From NCBI GenBank assembly GCA_018610125.1, contig JAHEOI010000043.1, positions 1 to 5,659 of the forward strand: a DNA stretch of 5,659 nt, in the 5' to 3' direction. The notes beneath the pieces were generated by a model. It did no database searches, was not told where the DNA came from, and saw nothing but the letters and a program-made list of their open reading frames with translations. Within the stretch, counting starts at the first letter, position 1. Every line of letters begins with the position of its first letter. This DNA is from Verrucomicrobiota bacterium. Its GTDB lineage: Bacteria; Verrucomicrobiota; Verrucomicrobiia; Limisphaerales; JAHEOI01. This document shows, in pieces, positions 1-5,205 of the stretch. Both the position numbers and the translations under genes were made by a program.

Positions 1-201
1 ATGGCAGGAAATCACGCGGGCAATGGACCAGGCCGCGAAGGCCGACAGCGAGGCATAGTGTCCACGCCGACGGAGCCGGTCCAAAAGCATGCCGATGCGG
101 GCAGCCTGGAGCCCACGATGGCCATCCTCGATCGGCAGGATTCGCGTGGGACGATCCACGTCGTCATCGACTATTGCCTGCGACAGATGGGAAGCGGTCA
201 T
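1..201 (-). CDS. Unidentified protein, N-terminal part (runs off left edge)
   Basis: Reading the minus strand from an ATG at 201-199, the frame stays open for 67 codons to the window edge. The product begins MTASHLSQAIVDDDVDRPTR and continues through an Arg/Leu-rich stretch (LLDRLRRRGHYASLSAFAAW). Codons favour G or C in third position, as in the other real genes here, and the residue mix looks protein-like. The plus-strand frame over the same bases gives a Gly/Arg-rich, unconvincing product. A GGGGAG Shine-Dalgarno-like run lies three bases upstream of the ATG, which is rather close. I do not recognise the family. It is divergent from the toxin-antitoxin operon, with 63 bp between the two starts. 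The start is uncertain because the frame remains open further upstream without an obvious alternative start codon. Confidence 0.45.
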   Translation of the reverse strand, partial: MTASHLSQAIVDDDVDRPTRILPIEDGHRGLQAARIGMLLDRLRRRGHYASLSAFAAWSIARVISCH

Positions 202-230
202 TGGCTCCCCGTGAAGACCTGGGGAGGCGA

Positions 231-259
231 TTGACGGCGAAGGAGCATGGCCATATAGT
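231..259 (+). promoter_or_regulatory. Sigma-70-type promoter of the vapBC operon
   Basis: A -35 box TTGACG (231-236, five of six consensus bases) and a -10 box TATAGT (254-259, five of six) are separated by exactly 17 bp. Normal spacing puts the transcription start at about 265-268, on or immediately at the antitoxin ATG (265). The mRNA would then be leaderless or nearly so. This agrees with the only good Shine-Dalgarno sequence nearby (AAGGAG, 240-245) lying inside the promoter spacer, 19 bp from the ATG, where it cannot serve this start. The boxes are seen directly; promoter activity is inferred. Confidence 0.65.
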
Positions 260-273
260 TTATTATGGCCATA
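247..273. promoter_or_regulatory. Two ATGGCCATA boxes, probable VapB operator
   Basis: The nonamer ATGGCCATA occurs at 247-255 and again at 265-273, an 18-bp period. Its core ATGGCCAT is a perfect palindrome, so each box can be read equally on both strands. The first box overlaps the end of the promoter spacer and the -10 element; the second covers the predicted transcription start and the antitoxin start codon. RHH antitoxins commonly repress their own operon by binding paired short palindromes at the promoter, and the placement fits that. Binding itself is inferred. Confidence 0.55.
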
Positions 274-561
274 CCCAAAATCAAGGCGACGTATTCGCTT
301 GATCTTTCGACCGCCGAGACCTTGGCGCGGTTGGCGGAGCGATGGGGGGTCTCAAAGTCGGAGGCCTTGAGGCGTTCGATCGAGCACGCCGCTCGCGAGC
401 TTCACCGTGATGCCGAAGGCACGGATAATCCCAAGCTTGCCGCATTTCGAGCCCTCCAAGGCAGCTTAAGCTTGAATGAGGAGGCGGCCTCTGCTTGGAA
501 GTCCACGATCCAAGGGGGGTGGGAGGAGAGTCTGGAGAGGCGGCCCACGAACGGGGCATGA
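265..561 (+). CDS. vapB: VapB-like ribbon-helix-helix antitoxin
   Basis: The product is 98 aa. Residues about 6-46 read as a ribbon-helix-helix DNA-binding domain. A short strand (IKATYSLDL) would contact DNA in the dimer. Helix 1 follows (STAETLARLAERW), then the turn GVSKS at 28-32, then helix 2 (EALRRSIEHAARELH). The C-terminal half (about 50-98) lacks a recognisable fold and ends in an acidic and basic tail (GGWEESLERRPTNGA), typical of the toxin-masking part. It should neutralise the PIN toxin encoded immediately downstream and repress the operon. The stop codon overlaps the toxin start as ATGA (558-561), implying translational coupling. I chose the ATG at 265 because the upstream in-frame ATG at 247 is closed by TAG after three codons and the promoter places the start at 265. 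Confidence 0.85.
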   Translation: MAIPKIKATYSLDLSTAETLARLAERWGVSKSEALRRSIEHAARELHRDAEGTDNPKLAAFRALQGSLSLNEEAASAWKSTIQGGWEESLERRPTNGA

Positions 562-932
562 TCTATCTCGATACCAATTATCTCATCGACGGATTGCGGG
601 AAGGATCTCAGGCGAATCACGATCTCACTTCATGGCTCCAAGCAGGGACGGAGGTGACGATATCGAGCATTGTTTGGTTCGAATTCTGTTGCGGGCCGTT
701 AAGTCAAATCGACCAAGAACAAGCGCGCATTGTTTTTCCGCAGCCGGAGCCTTTCCTGGCCGAGGATGGAGAAATGGCTGCTTTTCTCTTTAACGCAACG
801 GGGCGTAGAAGACAACTGTTCAGGGATTGCCTCATCGCAGCGACCGTGATCCGTGCCAATGGCAGATTGGCCACCGATAATCGCGACGACTTTGAGCTAT
901 TCGTCCCACATGGATTGAAGCTTATCGATTAA
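558..932 (+). CDS. vapC: VapC-like PIN-domain toxin ribonuclease
   Basis: This 124-aa product has the length and motif order of VapC toxins. It opens MIYLDTNYLID, with the first catalytic aspartate at D5. The second acidic position is E42 in SSIVWFEF, the third D90 in FRDCLIAATVI, and the fourth D107 in LATDNRDDF, with D110 and D111 nearby. Together these form the Mg-binding PIN active site, which in this family cleaves RNA, often tRNA or rRNA; the target here is unknown. All acidic residues are present, so the toxin appears intact. The start at 558 overlaps the antitoxin stop by four bases. The frame extends upstream to 495, but that extension runs inside the antitoxin gene and would displace the LD motif from its N-terminal position. 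No clear Shine-Dalgarno is seen, so coupling with the antitoxin is likely. Confidence 0.88.
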   Translation: MIYLDTNYLIDGLREGSQANHDLTSWLQAGTEVTISSIVWFEFCCGPLSQIDQEQARIVFPQPEPFLAEDGEMAAFLFNATGRRRQLFRDCLIAATVIRANGRLATDNRDDFELFVPHGLKLID

Positions 933-949
933 AGGCTTCGGATTAGAAC

Positions 950-1022
950 CGCTAATCTTCGCTGATCTCCGCTAATGGGATGAGATCATCCTGGATCAGG
1001 GAGAATCAGCGCGGATCAGCGG
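950..1022. repeat. Inverted array of 10-bp phased CGCTRAT units, copy 1
   Basis: Three consecutive decamers begin with CGCTAAT or CGCTGAT: CGCTAATCTT (950-959), CGCTGATCTC (960-969) and CGCTAATGGG (970-979). After a central palindromic CCTG-GAT-CAGG (990-1000), the motif returns in opposite orientation as AATCAGCG (1004-1011) and GGATCAGCG (1013-1021). The whole can fold as a long imperfect hairpin. It sits just after vapC and opens the larger repeat cassette. The 10-bp period equals about one helical turn. Function is unknown; it may protect mRNA ends or bind protein. Confidence 0.7.
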
Positions 1023-1034
1023 TTCGATGCTTCC

Positions 1035-1497
1035 CTCATACAAATGTTCGAGGGTCGGGGAAGGGTAAATCGGCGTATCGGCTATTGATGCGTCCTGCCG
1101 GCGGTTGGGAGCAAAGGGCTAAGAGCGGGGAAGGTGAGAACGTATGAACGTGGGAAGGTAGAAAGGTGTAGAGGGTTTTTGGTGCTTCGTTCCTTCTTCT
1201 TCGTTGAAAGAGGAATAAGCAAGAGCGGGGATAGGGGGGCTCTCTCGGAGTCGAGCGTCGAGAGCAGGAGAGAGGGATAAAAGTAAAACCTTCCGTTTGC
1301 GAAGCGACCGTTTCTTTTCGCGTTCCGAGGCGCAAAAAAACAGCGTAAGAAATGGTGATCTGAGTGCAAATCTCTGGGTAGGAACCGATAATGGAAAGAA
1401 AGGAAAGGTGACATTGTGAAGAAATCGATAGCGATAGTGTTGGCAGGCAGCGCTGTGTGGACGACCCGAGTAAGCACACCCAATGCGCCGTGGGAAT
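1035..1497 (+). repeat. Long intergenic repeat cassette, copy 1 (degraded)
   Basis: This stretch matches 5206-5640 in ordered blocks. A shared 24-bp block containing CAAATGTTCGAGGGTCGG lies at 1035-1058 and 5206-5229. A 41-bp identical block lies at 1116-1156 and 5302-5342. TTGGTGCTT recurs, as do CCGTTTGC, a hairpin region ending in GGCGCAAAAAA, GCGTAAGAAAT, GTGCAA, CTCTGG and GAAAGAAAGG. The match continues into a signal-peptide reading frame. Between the identical blocks, copy 1 has small insertions and substitutions. The 1160-1270 part is G/A-rich and otherwise featureless. No protein gene is supported inside it apart from the remnant at 1416. Confidence 0.8.
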
Positions 1498-1577
1498 CCT
1501 CCCGAAGCGTGTGCTCCTCGGAGGAGCCCGATGCTGACCGACAAGACGATCGGCGATGGAATAGATGGTCACTGTAA
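1416..1577 (+). pseudogene. Decayed copy of the signal-peptide gene that starts at 5568
   Basis: From GTG at 1416 a 53-codon frame begins VKKSIAIVLAGSAVWTT and ends at TAA (1575-1577). Its first 27 residues align without gaps to the intact gene at 5568, with about 13 identities including K2, K3, I5, A6, L9, A10, A13, V14, P22, N23 and W26. The upstream bases align too, including a weakened Shine-Dalgarno (AAAGGTG, 1404-1410, against AAAGGAGA). The start has changed from ATG to GTG. The hydrophobic core is broken by W15, R18 and S20, and the AWA cleavage site has become APWE. The tail is short, charged and protein-poor. I read it as a relic of a duplicated secreted-protein gene. It could instead be a diverged short peptide gene, but the damaged signal argues against that. 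Confidence 0.6.
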
Positions 1578-1666
1578 GCGCATTTTATTCCCAATTCTTT
1601 TGCAGAGGGGACTCGGAGGATTCGTCAAATGATCGCCTTTACCAATCGATTAAGAGGTGGAGCGGT

Positions 1667-2296
1667 ATGGAAGGCGTAGTCCCGTTATGTATGGTGGGGG
1701 TGGCCGCAGTTCTCGGTGTGCTCTTTGGTCTGTTGGTAACGGGAACTTTACCAAAAGCAAGGCGCTGGAAACCCTGTTTTTACATTACCTGTGTAGGAGG
1801 TGTATGCGTTATAGCGGTAATTGCGTACCTAATTGGAAAAGGTATGACTTGCGGGACCGTGTTCGAGAGGGATGAGAACGACATCCCAAAATTTGATAAA
1901 AGCATTCAGATAACGCACCCAAAGAACAATAAGTTTGCCACGTTTTTGAAACGCAACGTAGGTCGTGTGGTCCATCTGAGCACATATATTGACCTATCCG
2001 TTGCAACTAAAAAGCAGCAGAATACCGCGCGAACGTTTAATATAGATGCCTTTAGTACGAACCACAGTGTGCCTCTACCGATCAAACCACCCTATGTTCG
2101 TGACCATGGTATCGGCACATACGTTGAGTTTCATTTGCGCGACGACCGAGAGCTTAGGCCGTCGTTCGCGGGCACTGGCACGGTCATTTACCCTCTCGTT
2201 GGCTGGTTTAAAGTAACCCAGACTGCAGGACCTCCCTCAAAAACTACGTATCATCTGACCGAACTGCCGGTTAGCATTAGTATAGAATCTGAGTGA
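1667..2296 (+). CDS. Orphan protein with two transmembrane segments and a soluble C-terminal domain
   Basis: The product is 209 aa. Residues about 4-25 (VVPLCMVGVAAVLGVLFGLL) and 37-57 (CFYITCVGGVCVIAVIAYLI) form two hydrophobic membrane segments. The short loop between them is basic (KARRWK), so the positive-inside rule places the loop in the cytoplasm and both termini outside. The remaining 150 residues form a mixed, strand-rich domain with GRVVHLSTYIDLSV near 115 and GTGTVIYPLVGWFKV near 170; an OB-like beta barrel is conceivable, but I do not recognise the family. The ATG at 1667 is chosen because AGAGGTGGAG (1653-1662) makes a Shine-Dalgarno and the membrane segment starts directly after it. 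The frame extends upstream to 1565, but that extension overlaps the relic. Base composition is clearly more AT-rich than the flanking genes, suggesting separate acquisition. Confidence 0.72.
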   Translation: MEGVVPLCMVGVAAVLGVLFGLLVTGTLPKARRWKPCFYITCVGGVCVIAVIAYLIGKGMTCGTVFERDENDIPKFDKSIQITHPKNNKFATFLKRNVGRVVHLSTYIDLSVATKKQQNTARTFNIDAFSTNHSVPLPIKPPYVRDHGIGTYVEFHLRDDRELRPSFAGTGTVIYPLVGWFKVTQTAGPPSKTTYHLTELPVSISIESE

Positions 2297-2571
2297 CAAA
2301 AATTCTAACGAACAGCGTGTACAATAAAAGGGATGTCCAGACGAAATGCTAATTCGGAAAAGGAATACGAATGGGTGTATTGAGGCAGAATGTGGGAACC
2401 AAAAAGACGCCAAGCCGTTCTAAGATCTGACGTGGAGAAAGTAAACCGCTAATGGAAGAGAAAGGATTTGGTGTTTCCCTTGAGGCAGGGGGACCGGTCG
2501 CCTTTGATACAGAAGTTGGATGTCCGACAGCCGCTTCAAGGGTGGACGGAAGAAGCGTAAGGATTAGAACA
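2297..2571. other. Intergenic stretch with no supported gene
   Basis: Frames here are short or overlap on opposite strands and give Gly/Ser/Pro-rich products without family character. A 19-codon frame from 2369 (MGVLRQNVGTKK) follows an AAAAGGAA sequence but has no other support. The segment CCGCTAATGGAAGAG near 2448-2462 resembles CGCTAATAGGAAGAG at 5150-5164 of the repeat, so part of this stretch may be degraded repeat material. Confidence 0.4.
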
Positions 2572-2575
2572 TGGA

Positions 2576-2696
2576 GCGTAGGGCAGAGAGCAAAGGGAGT
2601 TCTTGGTGCTTCGTTGGCAAGGCCCGGAGGGGGGTGGGCGGTACAAGGTGCTGGGTCCAGGGGAGAATCAGAAGTTTCCGTTTGCGGAACAAACAA
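2576..2696 (+). repeat. Shrunken third copy of the repeat cassette leader
   Basis: Three motifs occur in the same order as in the copy at 5290-5467 but closer together. GCGTAGGGCA is at 2576-2585 (against 5290-5299). GTTCTTGGTGCTTCGTT is at 2599-2615 (against 5363-5375 for its first 13 bases, and 1179-1191 in copy 1). CCGTTTGCGGAACAAACAA is at 2678-2696 (against 5449-5467, with one difference). The equivalent of the 41-bp block has been lost. No signal-peptide frame follows. It looks like an internally deleted relic. Confidence 0.6.
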
Positions 2697-2804
2697 AAAT
2701 GGAGGGGAGAAGTCTTCTGTGGGAATGGGCGTTTCAGAAGCCGGAAGGACCGTGCTCACGGAGAACAGAGATAGGTGTAGCGCGGTCTGTTAGCCTGCTG
2801 TGCC

Positions 2805-2830
2805 GCGGGCTGTCGAGCCCGCTTTTCTCT
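2805..2830 (+). terminator. Strong rho-independent terminator
   Basis: A perfect 7-bp GC stem GCGGGCT (2805-2811) and AGCCCGC (2816-2822) closes a GTCG tetraloop and is followed directly by TTTTCTCT (2823-2830). The geometry is that of an intrinsic terminator for rightward transcription. The nearest upstream gene ends about 500 bp away, so it may serve a lost gene, or the long transcript of the membrane-protein gene. Confidence 0.8.
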
Positions 2831-2851
2831 AATTGCGGCCACCTGGTGTAA

Positions 2852-3110
2852 GTGCGCCCGCCATGACGGAGCGGGTCGAAATCTTTCTCGGAAAGTGAGA
2901 GATTCGAAGCTGGGACTTGACCTTTCCGTACGCGGTTTGAACGTGGGGTGGCTCCTCGACAAAGAGCGAAGGCCATTGGTCCTGACTTTGCCGGTTTCGG
3001 GGGTATGTCGCCGTCGATAGGTTCCATTTCCGACCGTTTTCGAAGCGTACCGGGACGGTCCGTCAACCCGCAGCCGGCGGTGGTGCTCCGCGAAGGGTAG
3101 TTCCCGTCCT
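2852..3110 (+). mobile_element. Possible 5' fragment of a group II intron (no reverse transcriptase)
   Basis: The stretch opens GTGCG (2852-2856), matching the GUGYG 5' boundary of group II introns. A CCCGC (2857-2861) to GCGGG (2871-2875) stem follows, as the first helix of domain I does in known introns. A second hairpin pairs TCGAAATCT (2876-2884) with AGATTCGA (2900-2907), one base bulged, and an alternative small stem pairs CTTTC (2883-2887) with GAAAG (2891-2895). GACCGT (3032-3037) can pair with ACGGTC (3055-3060). It lies 22 bp beyond a strong terminator, a preferred insertion context for bacterial class C introns. I see no reverse transcriptase frame and no domain V (the AGC/CGU helix), so at most it is a truncated relic. 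It could instead be another structured RNA. The 3' limit is a guess. Confidence 0.3.
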
Positions 3111-3199
3111 TTTCAATCCATCCGCGGTCATTAATATTTCTTCTCGAGATTCCTTGCATGCTTCGAATGGGCTTGGTCGACATTTCCCATGGGGTGCGC

Positions 3200-3228
3200 T
3201 TGATCCGCGGTGGATCGGCGCGTAAGAT
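3200..3228 (+). promoter_or_regulatory. Candidate promoter of the ATPase/TOPRIM operon with palindromic spacer
   Basis: TTGATC (3200-3205) and TAAGAT (3223-3228) are each four of six consensus bases, and their spacing is exactly 17 bp. The predicted start point, about 3234-3237, lies only a few bases before the ATG at 3240. Overlapping the -35 box and spacer is an inverted repeat GATCC-GCGGT-GGATC (3202-3216) that could be an operator. The 12-mer TTGATCCGCGGT here also occurs in the repeat at 5182-5193. Two boxes of this quality can arise by chance, so confidence is moderate. Confidence 0.4.
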
Positions 3229-3239
3229 TGAAATGTCTC

Positions 3240-4406
3240 ATGGGAAAGTCACGAGCAAAGGAGACGGCCCTACGGTTCACGCACCTGCGGCTGGAGAACT
3301 GGCGTAATTTCACGCAAGTCGACCTGGACCTTCAACAGCGTGCTTTCTTTGTCGGTCCGAATGCGTCGGGGAAGTCGAATCTGCTCGATGTGTTCCGATT
3401 TCTCCACGACATTGTTTCTGAAGGCGGGGGATTTCGCGAGGCCGTAAAGCGTCGGGGCGGAGTCTCAGCGATCCGCGCATTGGCCGCTCGCCGCAATCCT
3501 GAAGTCGGGGTAAAGGTGTGTATGGGGGACGAGCAAGAGCCTGGTCGGTGGGCTTATGAGCTTCGCTTCAAGCAGGACAACCGGCAGCGACCGCTCATTC
3601 ACAAGGAGATCGCTTTCGCTGGGGAAGAGCGGGTTCTCGATCGCCCTGACAGCGAGGACGAGCGGGATCCAGAACGGCTGACTCAGACCTATCTCGAGCA
3701 GGTCCACGCCAACCGGAAATTCCGGGCCGTTTCCGATTTCTTTGGGACCGTCCAGTATCTCCACATTGTCCCGCAATTGATCCGGGAGCCGGAACGGTCG
3801 GTCGGCCACGTCAACGATCCGTTTGGGGGCGATTTTCTCGAGCAGGTGGCCAAGGTCAACGAGCGAACCCGAAACGCTTGGTTGATGCGGATTCGGGGGG
3901 CTCTCCAGGTAGCCGTGCCGCAGCTCAAAGAGCTTGAGCTGATTCGGGATAATCGAGGCACCCCGCATCTGCGCGGGAAATACAGCCACTGGCGACCCCA
4001 AGGGGCATGGCAGACGGAGGAGCGATTCTCGGACGGGACGCTGCGTATGCTCGGCCTGCTCTGGATCGTCCTCAGTGGAAAGGGACCGTTATTGCTCGAA
4101 GAGCCGGAGCTGAGCCTGCATCCGGAGGTCATCCGAAACCTTCCGGGAATGTTCTGGCGCATGCAGCGGCGCACCGGACGGCAAGTCCTGTTAAGCACCC
4201 ACGCCCCGGACCTGCTGCGCGACGAGTCGATCGGCCTCGATGAGGTGCTTTTGCTTGAGCCGCGCAAAGAGGGGACGATTGTCCAACCGGCGGCCCGCTT
4301 TAAGGATATCCCAGCCCTCTTGGACGAGGGTGTCCCGCTGAGCGAGGCCGTCCTTCCCAAGACGAAACCGGATGACGCATCTCAGCTCTCGCTGTTCGGG
4401 GATTGA
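3240..4406 (+). CDS. ABC/OLD-type AAA ATPase (AAA_21-like), C-terminal QLSLF
   Basis: The product is 388 aa. An N-terminal strand (RFTHLRLENWRNFTQVDLDL) precedes the Walker A motif GPNASGKS (39-46), as in RecF/OLD/SMC-related ATPases. After a helical middle region come a signature-like FSDGTLR (263-269), the Walker B block LLLEEPELSLHP (E287, E288) and the switch histidine in STHAPDLL (H321). All ATPase motifs are intact and the length suits AAA_21/COG4637-type proteins. It lacks a fused TOPRIM nuclease; that is the next gene, seven bases downstream, so the pair looks like a split OLD system. The last residues are SQLSLFGD, containing QLSLF (382-386), a consensus clamp-binding peptide. Start: a GTG at 3210 would add ten residues but lies upstream of the putative -10 box; neither start has a good Shine-Dalgarno. 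Confidence 0.85.
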   Translation: MGKSRAKETALRFTHLRLENWRNFTQVDLDLQQRAFFVGPNASGKSNLLDVFRFLHDIVSEGGGFREAVKRRGGVSAIRALAARRNPEVGVKVCMGDEQEPGRWAYELRFKQDNRQRPLIHKEIAFAGEERVLDRPDSEDERDPERLTQTYLEQVHANRKFRAVSDFFGTVQYLHIVPQLIREPERSVGHVNDPFGGDFLEQVAKVNERTRNAWLMRIRGALQVAVPQLKELELIRDNRGTPHLRGKYSHWRPQGAWQTEERFSDGTLRMLGLLWIVLSGKGPLLLEEPELSLHPEVIRNLPGMFWRMQRRTGRQVLLSTHAPDLLRDESIGLDEVLLLEPRKEGTIVQPAARFKDIPALLDEGVPLSEAVLPKTKPDDASQLSLFGD

Positions 4407-4413
4407 GTCAAGG

Positions 4414-5028
4414 ATGCCGGCGAACCAGTCTATTATCATCAATGTGGTGGTCGAAGGCGATACGGATGAAGCCGTCGCGCGCCGCCTTATCCGGCACGTC
4501 GGGGCCGTGCCTGGGACTGTCTATGGGAAGAACGGCAAGCCAGCCTTGTACCAGCGGATCTCAGGCTATCTCAACGCGGCTCGTTTTAGCCCCTGGCTAA
4601 TCCTGGTGGACCTTGACCATGACGCCTCGTGCGCTCCGGATCTATACCGTCTTTGGGTCCCGTCACCGCCGGACCACTTATGCTTTCGGGTGGCGGTTCG
4701 GGAAATCGAGGCTTGGCTCATGGCGGACTATGAGCGGTTGGCGAAGTTTATGGGCGTCCGGAAAGGACTTTTTCCAAGAGAGCCCGATCGGGAAGAAAAT
4801 CCAAAGAAAAAGTTGATCGCGCTGGCCCAACAGTCGAGGCAATCGGGGATGCCCCTGGACTTTGTGCCAAGGCCTAAAAGCGGTCGAAGAGTGGGACCCG
4901 GCTATACGGCGCGATTGATCGAGTTCACAAGGCAACATTGGCAGCCTGAGGTTGCGGCCGACCGGTCCGCGAGTCTCTCGCGGGCGCTCCGCTCCCTTCG
5001 AAGGTGGGCGCAAGACATGACCGAATAA
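4414..5028 (+). CDS. DUF4276/TOPRIM-like protein, probable nuclease partner of the ATPase
   Basis: The product is 204 aa. The N-terminal strand leads into VVVEGDTDEAVARRLI, with the TOPRIM-type glutamate E14 followed by D18 and E19. A second strand ends LILVDLDHDASC, supplying D66, D68 and D70, and VAVREIEAWLMAD adds E97, E99 and D105. This order (EGxTDE, DxDxD, REIEAWLMAD) is that of the DUF4276 family, which is related to the TOPRIM domains of OLD nucleases; metal-dependent DNA or RNA cleavage is expected but not shown. The C-terminal part is basic (RSLRRW near the end). The gene starts seven bases after the ATPase stop, so the two are surely co-transcribed. The ATG at 4414 is preferred because an upstream in-frame ATG (4372) lies inside the ATPase gene and adds residues preceding the first strand. 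Confidence 0.8.
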   Translation: MPANQSIIINVVVEGDTDEAVARRLIRHVGAVPGTVYGKNGKPALYQRISGYLNAARFSPWLILVDLDHDASCAPDLYRLWVPSPPDHLCFRVAVREIEAWLMADYERLAKFMGVRKGLFPREPDREENPKKKLIALAQQSRQSGMPLDFVPRPKSGRRVGPGYTARLIEFTRQHWQPEVAADRSASLSRALRSLRRWAQDMTE

Positions 5029-5091
5029 CGGGCGGACGCCAATCGGAAACATCCTCCGGCCCTTGGCTCGGTCGCTGCCGCGAAAGGCGCC

Positions 5092-5117
5092 CAAATGTTC
5101 GAGGGTCGGTGGAAAGG
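5092..5117 (+). repeat. Extra copy of the CAAATGTTCGAGGGTCGG block
   Basis: CAAATGTTCGAGGGTCGG at 5092-5109, followed by TGGAAAGG, recurs exactly 120 bp downstream at 5212-5229, followed by TGGAAGGG, and once more at 1041-1058. This copy follows the TOPRIM gene by 63 bp. The 18-mer therefore brackets the membrane gene plus ATPase/TOPRIM block (1041 to 5109) as a direct repeat. An attachment-site or slippage origin is possible but unproven. Confidence 0.7.
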
Positions 5118-5126
5118 AAGGCCTAA

Positions 5127-5200
5127 GACCGCGAATCTTCGCTGATTTTCGCTAATAGGAAGAGCCGATTCTGGATCAACGTTGATCCGCGGTTTAATCA
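5127..5200. repeat. Phased CGCTRAT array with perfect 16-bp palindrome, copy 2
   Basis: Three decamers, CGCGAATCTT (5130-5139), CGCTGATTTT (5140-5149) and CGCTAATAGG (5150-5159), match the array at 950-979. They are followed by the perfect palindrome GGATCAACGTTGATCC (5173-5188). This is the counterpart of the inverted array after vapC, and in both places it directly follows an operon. The role is unknown. Confidence 0.7.
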
Positions 5201-5205
5201 CCGCT

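Noticed and set aside
1..234. Plus-strand frame beginning at base 1.
   Set aside because: The product is Gly/Arg-rich and overlaps the more protein-like minus-strand frame; its ATG at the edge is probably accidental.
247..258. Mini-frame ATG GCC ATA TAG upstream of vapB as a regulatory upstream ORF.
   Set aside because: It lies upstream of the predicted transcription start, and its AAGGAG would be only one base from the ATG. It is better explained as a duplicated operator box.
1036..1572. Long antisense open frame (178 codons), with a related 148-codon antisense frame at 5207-5653; both end in DPRTFV and share HTFSPSPLLALC.
   Set aside because: The similarity follows from the shared repeat DNA. 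The products are Ser/Pro/Arg-rich without domain character, and the frame is not conserved across the divergent blocks. The plus strand carries the better-supported signal-peptide gene.
2452..2793. Plus-strand frame of 113 codons, and a minus-strand frame at 2349-2759 over the same bases.
   Set aside because: Low-complexity Gly/Arg/Ser/Pro products on both strands, overlap with repeat copy 3, and no family resemblance.
2734..3183. Minus-strand frame of 149 codons across the terminator and the structured region.
   Set aside because: It reads through a strong terminator hairpin and RNA-like stems, has no start signal, and its composition is unlike a folded protein. An antisense read of structured RNA explains it better.
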